From Physcia stellaris (lineage: Eukaryota > Ascomycota > Lecanoromycetes > Caliciales > Physciaceae), in the NCBI GenBank assembly GCA_018902385.1, contig JABSSW010000003.1, positions 1-64,000 of the forward strand: a stretch of 64,000 nt of DNA, given 5' to 3'. Position numbers and translations under genes: made by a program. Under the pieces are notes generated by a model, which was not told the DNA's origin, did no database searches, and saw only the letters and a list, made by a program, of their open reading frames with translations. Positions 12,714-24,582 of this stretch are shown here, piece after piece (position 1 is the first letter of the stretch; every line of letters begins with the position of its first letter).

Positions 12714-12723
12714 ATTCTAGACT
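12714..12723 (+). promoter_or_regulatory. Putative self-priming primer-binding site of element 2
   Basis: ATTCTAGACT begins 2 nt after the left LTR and is the exact reverse complement of AGTCTAGAAT inside the LTR (12665-12674). No TGG-type tRNA primer site is present here. Tf1/sushi-type retrotransposons prime reverse transcription by folding the 5' end of their own RNA onto such a site. Part of the match is the palindrome TCTAGA, so chance is not excluded. Confidence 0.5.
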
Positions 12724-13280
12724 CTTACCAAACCCATCCGGGGTATGTCTTCGTACATGCCTCAACCATAGCCTGAAGGCAGGCAGTTGGACCGAGCACT
12801 GCGGACCTCATTTCGCAGCAGAGCTTCGTCGACCAGGACCAGATATCTGGACCACCAATCAACGAACTCGATTCCTCCCTCCTACACGCCTATTCAGACC
12901 AATACAACAACCTACCTACCGCTCGTTTGTGATACGCGAGATTAAACAAGCATTCACACCCCTTTCAGAAAGCCGGTTCCGAAACCTCAAACCAGACCTC
13001 AGAACCGTCACGATAACTCAGCACCCAAACCACTACCTATCTGTATCTGAACCATCCTCCTTGTCCGAGAATCAGTTCAGAATCCTACCTAGTATCATAG
13101 CAAACCAGCACTTGTCCCCTGTTTCGGTGGTAGCTTCAATAACACCTCGAATCAAACCGGCCCCGAGACACTCAATCAGTACCCAATACCTACATCATCA
13201 TTCCTATTGGAGAACCTTTCGAAATCCTTACCTATTTCTTAGCAAATCGATCGTCTTCTCCAGCTTTCGCGATATCGACG

Positions 13281-15203
13281 ATGTCTTGTCCAATTTGTCA
13301 CGTCGACCTTCCTACAGGGCTCGACCTTCCTACAGAGCTCACGAACAACCCCCTTCAGGAGCACTGTAATGAATCTTATTCCTGCCTCATAGCAGTCATG
13401 AAGGAACAGGTCAAAGGATATGCACGCAAGCGAGAGTATATTGAACAGGTAGCTCGAAAGCGAGCAGAGGAAAAAGAACAACAGAAGCAAGCCGAATTGG
13501 CCCGTCAAGCGGTTCAGCGAGCAGACCCCGAGGTCGCGAAAGCCGAAATCCTGAAGGCCAAGCAACGGCTGCAAGACCTACGTCAACGACGAGCTCAAAG
13601 AGAGGCTATCGAAGCTGCAAGACCTATACCAACACCCCGTGATATCGGTATATTCGATCCAACCCTCATATGTGATATTCAGGAGTTCGATCTATATAGT
13701 AAAGTAACAGGCTTTCTGCAACACCTTGAGCGTCAGCAAAGTCAACACCAATATCGCAAGTCAGATGTGCTCGCTCTGTTACCGAAATGCCTTCGAGGCC
13801 CTGCTTTCGCATGGTTCAATAGTCAGTCAAGTTTCACCACCATACAGGACTTTGGCCGAGACCTAGCATGTGCGTTTCCTACCTCGATCGAACCTGAAGC
13901 ATTACAATCGACTTCATCAACTCCTCCGCATACCACACCTTCAATCGAGTATCACAACTGCCCTGAATGCCTTGCAGCTTTCTCGTCAATGAGTCGTCTG
14001 TGACAACATACTCAGTTTCATTGTACGGGCTCGCAAGTGGTCTGCAAGCACTGCGATGCAGGCTTCAACTCCAAGAATAAGCTTCACGAGCACATCCGCG
14101 AGCAGCGTACTCAGAAATCGAATACCAACTCGAATCTCCGATCCCCTACACCAGAATCCACGTACAAAACCAAGGAGAAGCCAGCAGTCGTTTGTCCGCC
14201 TGCTCCACCTGCTCCGCTTGCTCCGCTTGCTCCGCCTGCTCCGCCGACCCCCCCTGCAACACCTACATCGATATTTGAACCAGTATCACCAAAGTGTTCG
14301 CATCTCCCTATTGCGACATCCAATATTACACCAAAGCAAGCGGAGATCGCAGCGATGCTAGCCACACGAGGTTTTACACCAAAGCGCGCCGAAATTGCAG
14401 CGTTCAATTGCCCGCTTGCTCCACCGACCCCCCCTGCAACACCAAAGCCGATATCATGGCCTGCATCGATATCTGAACCAGTATCACCGAAGTGTTCGAG
14501 TCTCCCGATTGCGACACATAGAACCACACCAGAATCGATGGAGAAACTACCAGCCAATTCACTTACACCTTCGGCTTCACCTCCTCGAACACCTGTACCA
14601 AAACACCAGAAACCTTATCTCACTATCGATGACCTGATCCGCATGTTTCGTGGGAAGCCTAGGCCATTTGGCCTACGTCAGCACCAAAAGAGCCTTGCTT
14701 CTCCGCAGAGCGGCGGCACTCGTCCACCTCGCCAATCACGCTCCCCCTCCATGCACCAGTCACGAATTACCTCTTACTTCATGCCTGCAGCCAATCAGAA
14801 GACACCGATTAGTCAGGCCTCGAAAAGCCCGAATCCGAAGAGTTTTCAGCAGCATACGCCTGCGGAACCGTTCCGCCCTGCTTCTGCTCTGCCAGAGAAA
14901 TCGGCCTTTTCGCCATACAAAAAGCCAGGCATCTCCTACACCTCGCTGCAGTCAAGGTCCTCATTCCTGCAGTCAAGGTCCTCATTCGCATGGCCTCGGC
15001 CTACGTCTCCGCCGTCCTTTCGATCTCTGACCCCAGATCACGTTTGTTGCACCTGCTTCGGTCATTCCCGCTTCCGCAATGGCCTGTTCGACTACCCACG
15101 CCCTAGCCAACGATACCCCTCGAACCGCCGGCCGATGAGAGAGGGAGGAGTGGGAGGAATGGTTAGTCGCTTCGGGGCGAAGCTGGGAGGGAACGGGGGG
15201 TAA
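13281..15203 (+). pseudogene. Gag-like coding region of element 2 (coiled coil, capsid-like, zinc fingers)
   Basis: The first part (13281-14003) starts with a small Cys/His cluster, then a charged coiled coil (residues about 45-115). A capsid-like segment follows at about 125-205, with LLPKCLRGPAFAWF followed by a phenylalanine-rich helix, as in Gypsy Gag. The rest (about 14037-15203) has a C2H2 finger, Pro/Ala-rich repeats with a CPLAPPTPPATP flavour, KPYLTIDDLIRMF, ITSYF and a C-terminal Cys/His cluster. The second half is shared with the protein of element 1. The region is interrupted about once, so I treat it as a nearly whole fossil. The inferred role is particle formation and RNA packaging of the element. 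Confidence 0.65.
15185..15200 (+). promoter_or_regulatory. Polypurine tract of element 2
   Basis: GGGAGGGAACGGGGGG lies 3 nt upstream of the right LTR, the expected place for the plus-strand primer of an LTR retrotransposon. It fixes the element's orientation as plus. Confidence 0.75.
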
Positions 15204-15390
15204 TGTGACGAGCGTACTACTTATGTGTTGGCCCCTGGTAGGTGTTTAGACCCTTATCTTATCACACCGGGATCCTGGCCCGGATCCCGGCTATGACCAA
15301 ACCACCTACATATGCTCTGCCAGGCCTCCATAGTTAGTTCTGCAGTCTAGAATCCTGTTGTTTACCCATATCATTGCATGGCACCTTACA
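15204..15390 (+). repeat. Right LTR of element 2
   Basis: A 187-bp repeat identical as read to 12525-12711, which is evidence of a very recent insertion. Confidence 0.92.
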
Positions 15391-18300
15391 TTTTTCAAAA
15401 TTCAACGAATTCGTGAAAATAAAAATAAACAACGAAAAAAAATTGCTAAATTATCAAAATTCGAAAAATTTTTCAATTTCGAAAAAAAATTTCGTTTTGA
15501 ATTTAAAAAACGTTCGTTCAAACAATTTGATTTTTTTGTTGAAAAAATTCGATTTGATTTTAAAACGCGTTCGTTCAAACATTTTTATTTTTTTATTTTT
15601 TTTGAACATAAAAATTTCAATACATTTGAATACATTCGTTACGATATTTGAAAAAATAAATGCATTGATAAATTGAAAATCAATTTCGATTGATACGTCG
15701 ATAAATTCAAAAATTTTTTTACAATTATTGATTGAACAAAAAAAAATTTGCGAAACATATCGATATTCGACGCGAAATTAAACGCAATTTTTTCGAATCA
15801 ATTGATCAAATTTTCAAATTTTTGAACGACATTTATATTGATATTGATTATTTTCGAAACGTTCGTCGTCAATACGATGATTTGAAAATGAAATTCATTG
15901 AATTTTTCAACGAATTTTATTTCGAATTTTTTTTTTTAATCAATCAATTGTTCAAAAAAAATGAAAAAAACAAAATTCACGATTTCGAAAAAAAAATCAC
16001 AACGAAATTTCAACACGTCGACGTTGTTTTGAACGATTATGAAATTTTTAATCATTATTTTCGCAAATTTCAAATTATGAATAATAAACATCGTCGTATC
16101 AAAAACAACGATGTTAAAATCAATATTTTTTTTATTAAAAACAAATTATCGATCAATCAATTAAATTTTCGAATTCGTCGCAATGAACAATATATAAAAA
16201 ATTTAAAAATTAAATATACGATTTTTTAAAAAAAAAAAACGTATAAAATTGTCATTGTTCGTTTTAATCTGTTTAAATTAAAAAAAAAATGTCGAAAATG
16301 TGATGAAAAAAATCATTAATAAAAAAAATGCACGTTTGACAAATCATTTGATAATTGAATCGACAATTTAATTAAACAAAAAATATTTAATTTGCAAATC
16401 ATTTTTTTGATCAACGATAATTTTTCAAATATCGACGACGATAATATAAATTTCGATATTTCAATCACATTCGACGTTAAATCGAAAAATTAACAATTTT
16501 TTTCGAAAACGCGAAAAAAATTATCAAAATTTGTTCACGAAATTTTCAACATAACATTTTTAACGAATTTCATTGTAAATTTTTAATTAAGAAAATAAAT
16601 CTGTTTTCGAACGATAAAAAAAATCATTATTTATGATTTAATTGATATCGATGTTTTTGAATACGTTTTCATTAATGAAAAAATTGCGCAAAAAATATGT
16701 CATAAATTATAATCAATTTCAATTTTTTTATCGCGATTCAAAAAAAAATTTAATTTCGAAAAAACGAAAATCAAATTTATTTTTTATCAAATATTGTTCA
16801 AAATGACAATTCAAAATCATTCAAAATTTTTCGTTTTATTGTTTATCATCAAAATAAAACAACATTCGTTGATTTTAAAAAATTTTTGAATGAACAAACA
16901 TGAAATAATTTTCAATATAATCAACAACGAATGTTATTTCATTTCGAATCATTGTGATCACGTTGAAATTTTTTTTTTGTTATCACGTTCATTTGTATTT
17001 CAAAAATTATTTAATTCGAACAAACATTCGAATAAAACGTTTTATTTGTCATTTTTTGAACGATTTTTAACGTCGTTTTTATCGACAAGCGTTCAAAAAT
17101 ATCAAATATTACAAAAACGATCAATTTCGACATTTTTTCGAATAACTTTTTTTCGTTTTATTGTGAAAAACTCGAAAAAAAACGAACAATCAATAAAAAA
17201 ATTCTTGAATTCAAATTTCAAATATGTTATTGAAAAAATAAACAAAAATTATTCATCGAATAAATCGTTCAAAAAAAAACGAAAAACGAAAATCATACGC
17301 GAAATTCAAAAATCGAATTTAATTAACGTTTCAATAAAAAAATTTGACATTTTCAAAAAATTTGCACGTCGATTTAATAAACGATTTAAAATTACGATTT
17401 CGAAAATTGAAAATGACGAACAAAATTTCGATTTTGATATATTATTGAACGTCGTTTTTATTGACGCAACGATTTTTCAATTTTTAACAAAATTTAAAAA
17501 AAAAAAAAAAATTTTTTCGTTGATTATGAAAAAATTAAACGAAATTATTGACAACGTCAAAAAAAAATTAATCAAAATAAAAATTGATTTTGATTTGAAT
17601 TTCAAAAAAAAATTTAAAATCATGAAAACAATCGTCGAAAAATTGAAACGTAAAATTTTTGAATTTTTTAAACGTTTCGAAAATGTATTCAATTCGAAAA
17701 AAACAAACAAATTATTTTTTCATAAATTTTACGATCACAAAATCGAATTGATCGAAAATTCGAATCAATTGTTTCGAAATCGAATTTATTTTTTATCGTT
17801 CAAAAAATTCGAAATTTTTCAAAAATATTTACACGATAATTTTCAAAAAAAATTTATCAATTCAAATAAAACGTTTTATTTTTCGTTTATTTTATTTGTC
17901 GTCAAATCGAATAAACAATTTCGTTTGTACGTAAATTATCGAAAATTGAACGTTATAATCAAACGCAATAATTATTTTATTTCGTTGATTGAAAAAATTC
18001 TCGTTAAAATTATCAATTGTAAATTTTTATTCAAATTAAATATTATATCGATTTTCAACAAATTTCGAATAAATTTACAAAACGAAAATTTTATTATTTT
18101 TATATGTTCGTTAAACATTTACAAATATCATGTATGTTGTTTTTCGATTTTATCAATGATTCGATCAATTGACAACATTACATGAATAATTTGTTGTTTG
18201 AATATATTAATCATTTTTGTCAAATGTATTTGAATAATATTTTTATTTACAATAAAATTCGAAAAAAACATGAACGACATTTCATTCAAATTTTTCAAAA

Positions 18301-21300
18301 ATTGAAAAAAATTGATTTTCAAATCGATATCAAAAAATGCGAATTTTTTTAAATAAAAATTTCATTTTTAAAAATCATATTATCGACAAAAAATTTACGC
18401 ATAAATTTCAAAAAAATGCAAAACATCGTTAATTGAATTCGTTCAACATGTATCAAAAAAATGCAAACGTTTGTGAATTTTTGCAATTTTTATCGACGTT
18501 TTATCAAAACGTTTTCGAAATTCGTCAAATTTTTAATTCGAATAATCAAAAAAAAATTGATTTCGAATGAATCGATTTCGTTAACGAAACATTCGAAATT
18601 TTGAAAAAACAAATAATCGAAATTTCAATTTTTCGACATTACGATCGCAATCGTAAAATTATTTTGAAAATCGATTTTTCAAATTGATGTTTAAATGAAA
18701 TTTTATTTTAATACGACGACGACGAAATTTTTCATTTAATAATTTTTTTCAACAAAAAAATGATTTTTGTCGAATGCAATTACGAAATATATAACAAAAA
18801 ATTTTTGATCATTATTCGATGTTTAAAACATTGAAAATTCGAATTCGAAAATATTGACGAATCAATCGAAATTTACATCGATCACAAAAATTTGAAAATT
18901 TTTATAACAAACAAAAAATTCATTTTTCGTCAAATACGTTGAATCGAAATTTTAACGAATTACAATATCAAAATTCAATATCAATTCGAAATCAAAAACG
19001 TCAAAACGAATGTTTTGATTAAAATGTTTGAATTTCGTTTCGTCGAAAACGACGAACGTGAATTTTATAAAAAACAAATTTTGTTGTTATTTTTTCGATT
19101 GCAATTATGTTCGATTGACGTTTAAAACGATTTATACGAACGCGTCATGCAAATCAATCGAAAAAACGAAAATTGTATTAATTATCGTCAAATTTTGATC
19201 GATAAACAAATTATTAACGAAAAAATAAATTTGCAAAATTGTTTCGATCGAAACGAAATTTTTTTAAAAACGAAAATTTATGAATATCAAATAAATTAAA
19301 TTTCATGATTGAAATAATTCGTGACGTTCACGATCAATTTTTTTGTGCACATTCGAACATGAATCGTATTGAAAAATTCATTAAACGTTATTATTATTGA
19401 TTTAATATGAAATTATTTATCAAACGTTATATTCGTAATTGTCACAAATGTTAACGATCGAAATTTTCACATAATAATCGTCACGAATTGTTAATTTTAT
19501 TGTCGATTTTTAATCAACGATAAATTGATATATCGATAAATTTCATAATTGAATTATTTGATTTCAAAAACAATAATGTTTTTGTATTATTATCGATCGT
19601 TTAATCAAAAAACGTCATTACGTTTTTTGCGTGATCGATGACGATAATTTAACAATTCAAATTTGTGTCAAAATATTGTTTCATTATGTATTTCGTATTC
19701 ATGAATTATTTTTTTTATTATTTCAAATCGAAATGATCAATTCGTAAATCGCGTTTGAAATTTTTTTGTAAACGATTAAAAATCAAATGTAAATTGTTCA
19801 TTGTTTTTCAATTTGAAATCGATGATCAAATCGAACGATCGAATCAAAATATCGAAATTCGATTGCGTTTGTATTGCAATTATCGTCAAAACGATTGAAT
19901 TGATTGAATAAATATCATGAAATTCGTTGACAACAACGATATGTCAACAATCATCGAATTCATTTCATTTTTCATTAATAAAAATTATCATTTTCGAATG
20001 ATTTTTGAATCAAATTTAAATAATTACGACATCATTAAAAAACGTTTGTTAATTAAACAAAACGAATTCATTATCGAAAAAATGAATCGTATTATCGAAT
20101 ACGTTAAAATCAATGTTATCGATGCAAAACAAAAAATGATTGTTCGAATCAACAAATTTCGTTTTTCAATAAATTTTGAAATAAAAAATTACGTTTGATT
20201 AAATTGTCGTTATGTAAAAACAATTCGTTCGTCAAACAAATTGAACGACAAAAAATTGAATTTATACAAAATATTCAAAAAAAAAATTTCGTTTATGAAT
20301 TGAAATTGTTCGACGATATGCACATTTATTCAATTTTTCATTTTTGATTATTAAAAAAAATTCTAAAAATTCGTTGAAAAAACAACATAACGATTTTTTA
20401 AAATCAATTATCGCAAACGAAATGTTTGAATGAAAATTCGATAATATATTGCAATTTCGATATCATTATTATCGTTTTCAATATCGTTGCAAATGATCGA
20501 ATTGAAATTTTCATAATCGAATTTGATATTATGTCGACGATAACGAATTTCAAAATGTTCAAAATATCGTGAATGTTTTTCACGAAATTAATTCAAAAAC
20601 AACGAAATTTGTTTTACGAAATGATTAAATTGTAAATATCGTTTATGATCGATCAAAAAACGTCAACATGAATTTCGTTACAATTCATTGTCAAATTGAT
20701 TCAAATAATTTTTGTTTCGATTTTTCGTTTTCATGTTATTTCGTGTTATTTATTGTCAAAATTTACGTCGCATGAAAAATTGAATCGTATTAAAAACATT
20801 TTCAAAAATTGTCGTCAAATTTTATTGAACAATAAATAATAATTTAAAATGTTATGCAATGAAATGAATAAACACAAATTGTCAAAAAATTCGAATATTT
20901 ACGAATTCGTCAACAAAATTTTCAATTGTTTATTAATGACACGCGAAATTATTTGTAAAATTCGTTCAAAATATTTGTTTTTCAAAAAATTTAATACATG
21001 TATATTTCGTTAAATGCAATGTACGAATCAAACGTTGTATATGCGATAACATCAACGCGTTAATCGTGATAATAAAAATTTTATCGATTTGTTCAAATTG
21101 TTCGTTTCGTGATATCAATTTGATATTGCAAAAATTTTCAAAATTATTGACGCGTTAAATCAAATTCACAATTTTTTATTTATTAATGTTCGTCGAAATT
21201 ATTTTTTACGAAACGTATAAATTGATTATTTTTTAAAACATTCATTACATTCACGTTTTATCGCATGCAATGTACACACGAATTTTCGCATACGCGAAAA

Positions 21301-21573
21301 TATCAAAACGTTAAACATTGTTACGATAATTTTATTAACATGATCAAATTGTTCATTTCATCGTAAATCGATTTGATGTTTTCACGATTTTTGACGAATC
21401 GATTTCGCGAACGAAATCGATTTCACAACATTTCGAATTTATTTTTTCATTTTATCAATCATTCAATTCAACGTCATTCAACAACGCATTTAAATCGCGC
21501 AAAACGTTCATCATTAAAAAAAAAAAATTCAATTGATCGTTTCGAAACGAAATTGAAAAAAAACGAAAAATAA

Positions 21574-21790
21574 TGTGACGAACGTACATCGAATTCAACA
21601 TTTAACAAAATTAATATCGAATTAACATCGTTATTTTATTACATCGAATGTTAAAATCGAAATTCGATTTGACGCATTCAAAAAATCAAATTTTTTACAT
21701 ATGTTTTTGCAAATTTCATGTATTTGTTTTTCATTTCGATATTTTCGTGTAATTATGTAATAATATTATATTATTGCATAACATTTCACA
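21574..21790 (+). repeat. Right LTR of Gypsy copy B
   Basis: A 217-bp repeat paired with 11326-11542. It is preceded by an A/G-rich stretch and followed by TCATT. Confidence 0.85.
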
Positions 21791-24262
21791 TCATTTTTCA
21801 AATTTTTTATAAATTTTTGTCAACAAAAAAAAATTATTATTTTCGATTTTTTTTGTGAATGTTATTGATGTCGAATAACAACAAAAAAAATTTCATCGAA
21901 TAACAATTGCGCATTTCGATTTAAATTTCGAAATTCAATTGCATTTTCGAATAACGCAAAAAACATATTCATTGAATACGATATTAAACGATGATTATAA
22001 TTTAATTGTAAACATATTATCGTTTTGTACAACAAAAAATTCGTGCGCACAATTTGTTATAATGTCGAATGTATACAATTTTCAAATTATTCGCGTTCGA
22101 ATTGTTTTTGAATAATAAATGCATAATATCGATATATTTTTAATTTATTTAAAAGCATGTTTTAAACGTCGAAAATGTTTATGAATCAATTGTATGCGTT
22201 ATTTACGTTCACAAAAAATTTTTTTTATGTTTTTTATTCAGTTCGATTTCGCGTACATTTTAATAATTTGAAATTTATATTAAATTTCATTGAAATTATG
22301 ATTGAAAATCTGAAATATGACGACGAATTCGTAATTAAATTTTTCGACTTTACAATTAATTTGAACGATGTAAAAAAAATTGATAATTGATTTGATTTTT
22401 TCATGTTAATTTTGTTGAATTTGTGAAACGTTTTATACGTGAAATTTCGTTTAAATTTTTTAAATTTCGATTGAGATTTTTTTTTCGATGTTCATTAAAT
22501 TTTTTTTGTTGATATTTGTACGAAAACATTAAAAATCGCAAAAAACACGAAAACACGAAAAATCGTGAAAAACACGAAAACACGAAAAATCGTAAAAAAC
22601 ACGAAAACATCAAAAATCGAAAAAAACATAAAAAACACGAAAACACGAAAAATCGCGAAAAACACGAAAATTGAAAAAAATAAAATTCGTGCATGATGAA
22701 AAAATGTCAAAATTGTTTAATTTTCGATCGATAAAATCGATATATTCGAAAAAACGTCGAAATATGAAATATGTAAACGAAAAAAAATGTTGAAATTGTC
22801 GATTCGTCAATCGATCGAAATTCAACGTACGATAAAACGTTGATAAATGCGATTTGTAAACGAAAAAAAACGTTAAAATTGTTAATTTGTCAAACGTTCG
22901 AAACGAAACGTTCGATAAAACATAAAAAAATTTCGAAAAAACGTTAAAAATATTGAACAATGTTTTTGCACGATTTGTAATGAAAAAATCGCTAAATTTA
23001 TATTTTAATTCGCGATTTGTTCGTATCAAATTCAATTGTGACAAAAAATTTGTCGTAAAAAATGTTGCATTGTCGTATTTTTTTTAAAATTTGAATTAAA
23101 ATTTTGATTGAAACATTTGAATTTTTTTTTTTTTTTGAATTTTCAAAAATATTCAATTTGTTTATTATTGCGTTTTTCATCATTAAACGTATTCGTTCGA
23201 TATTCGAATATGTTTTTGCGACATTGTTAAAAACGTTTAAAATTTTTGCAAATACGTGCGATAACATTATTTGTTTTACATTGTCGAAATTTCAAATTTG
23301 TTTTTATTTTTTTTGTTCGAAATTTTCGTTTTTTTTCAATGCGAAAAATCGTTTTTTTTTTCATTAACGTTCAACGATCGTTTTGCAATTTCAAACGATT
23401 TATTAATAATTTTTTTATCAATTGATAAAAATTCGTTATAAAACGTTTTATTTTATGACACATAATCATGACAAAATTTCGAATATTTCGTATCAAATTT
23501 TCAATATTTATGTCGCGTGTTTTGTGTTTCAAAAAATGTTTCAATTCGTCGATATGTTTGAAAACATTAAATTGAATTATTAAACGTTAATTTATTTATT
23601 TCAAAAAAACATTGATATAACGTTCGATTATCATTACGAATATTAATTTTACGAATGTTTTTACGAATGTTATTGTTGATTTGAAATTCATTAATAAAAC
23701 ATAAACAAATCAAAATTTTGTAAATTTACGCAATTTCTGAAAATTGAATTATGAAATATTAAATGAACATCAAAATTTTGCAAATTTAATTTTTTTTTTT
23801 TGCAAATTTAAACAAAATTCAAAAATTGATTTGTGAAATATAAAATAAAAAAATCAAATTTTTGCAAATTTGAACAATTTTTGAAAATTAATTTGTGAAA
23901 TATTAAATGAAATAAAAAATGTATTCACAATTCAAAAAATCAAATTCGAAAAAACGAAACAAACATTGAAATTATTGAACAAAAATAAATTTACATATCG
24001 ATTATTAATTCAAATCAAATAAATTTTTACGATCGTTGTTTTTCATTTTTTAACATGCAATTGTTAATGTTTATTGTTTTCATTTCATTTGTTATTTTAC
24101 ACACATTTTATTGAAAAAAAATGTTTGTTTTGATATTAAACAAAAACAAATTTTCAAAAATTACGAATTGAAATATTTTATTTTGTTTTTAAACAATTCA
24201 ATTTAAATGCAAATTTTTTTTGTAAATTACACATTTATTTGTTGAATTTTGATCGTATTTTG
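21791..24262. other. AT-rich DNA without a recognisable gene
   Basis: This is 2.5 kb of hypermutated sequence between copies B and C. I see no LTR pair, retroelement motif or host gene. The only structure noted is a minisatellite at about 22520-22672, whose minus-strand reading gives a repetitive Phe/Cys/Arg/Val frame that I regard as non-coding. Confidence 0.6.
22520..22672. repeat. A-rich minisatellite with CACGAAAACACGAAAAATCG-like units
   Basis: Four to five imperfect head-to-tail units of about 29 bp carry alternating CACGAAAA and AAAATCG blocks. They lie in AT-rich DNA and follow the same residual CpA/CpG pattern as the surroundings. Confidence 0.75.
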
Positions 24263-24582
24263 TGTAAAAAATAAAAATTCAAAATTTTCGAAAATGCGAT
24301 TCGCATTTCGTCAAACAATTCAATTATCGAAATTCGAATAATTTCGAAAAAAATCAATTTCAATCATTTTACAATTCGATCAACGATAAATTCAACAAAT
24401 TCATATTGTCAATCGAAATCGATCGAATTCGTACGATTGAATAAATAAAATATGAATAAAAAACAATTGCAAAACGTAATTTGTTTTGTAATAATTAATA
24501 AATCAATATATTACATTTCAAATTATACATTTTTGATGTCAATAATTCATTAAATTATATTATTTCTAATACGAATTTTACA
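24263..24582 (+). repeat. Left LTR of Gypsy copy C
   Basis: A 320-bp repeat that matches 30581-30894 with scattered transitions and a few small gaps. Confidence 0.85.

Larger units (their letters stand above)
12525..15390 (+). mobile_element. Element 2: young non-autonomous TR-GAG-like LTR element nested in copy B
   Basis: A 2,866-bp insert of normal composition has two 187-bp LTRs (12525-12711 and 15204-15390) that are identical as read. A TTTTT target duplication flanks it (12520-12524 and 15391-15395). A 10-nt primer-site candidate lies 2 nt after the left LTR and a polypurine tract lies next to the right LTR. It encodes a gag-like product (13281-15203) but no protease, reverse transcriptase, RNase H or integrase, so it must borrow enzymes. 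LTR ends match the local Gypsy family (TGTGACGAGCG... and ...CATTGCAT...TTACA). It looks almost whole, with about one break in the coding region, and is the youngest insertion here together with element 1. Confidence 0.88.
11326..21790 (+). mobile_element. Ty3/Gypsy LTR retrotransposon fossil, copy B (full span, with nested element 2)
   Basis: Two 217-bp LTRs of one family (11326-11542 and 21574-21790) enclose about 7.6 kb of retroelement plus the 2.9-kb element 2. Flanking pentamers TTATT and TCATT differ by one transition and are probably the target duplication. Parts in order are gag (about 15730-16230), protease and reverse transcriptase (about 16890-18420), RNase H (about 18430-19050), integrase (about 19270-20200) and a 3' untranslated tail. 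The family resembles fungal Gypsy/chromovirus elements in order and length. It is heavily broken, with dozens of breaks throughout, and is an old fossil. A polypurine-like stretch precedes the right LTR. Confidence 0.85.

Noticed and set aside
14111-14557. A 148-aa Gly/Ala/Val-rich minus-strand frame in element 2, and similar ones opposite the element 1 ORF.
   Set aside because: They are antisense shadows of Pro/Ala-rich repeats in the gag-like regions.
22401-23044. Phe/Cys/Arg-rich minus-strand frames that look like a repetitive protein.
   Set aside because: They are translations of an A-rich minisatellite and AT-rich DNA. No start context or conserved domain is present.
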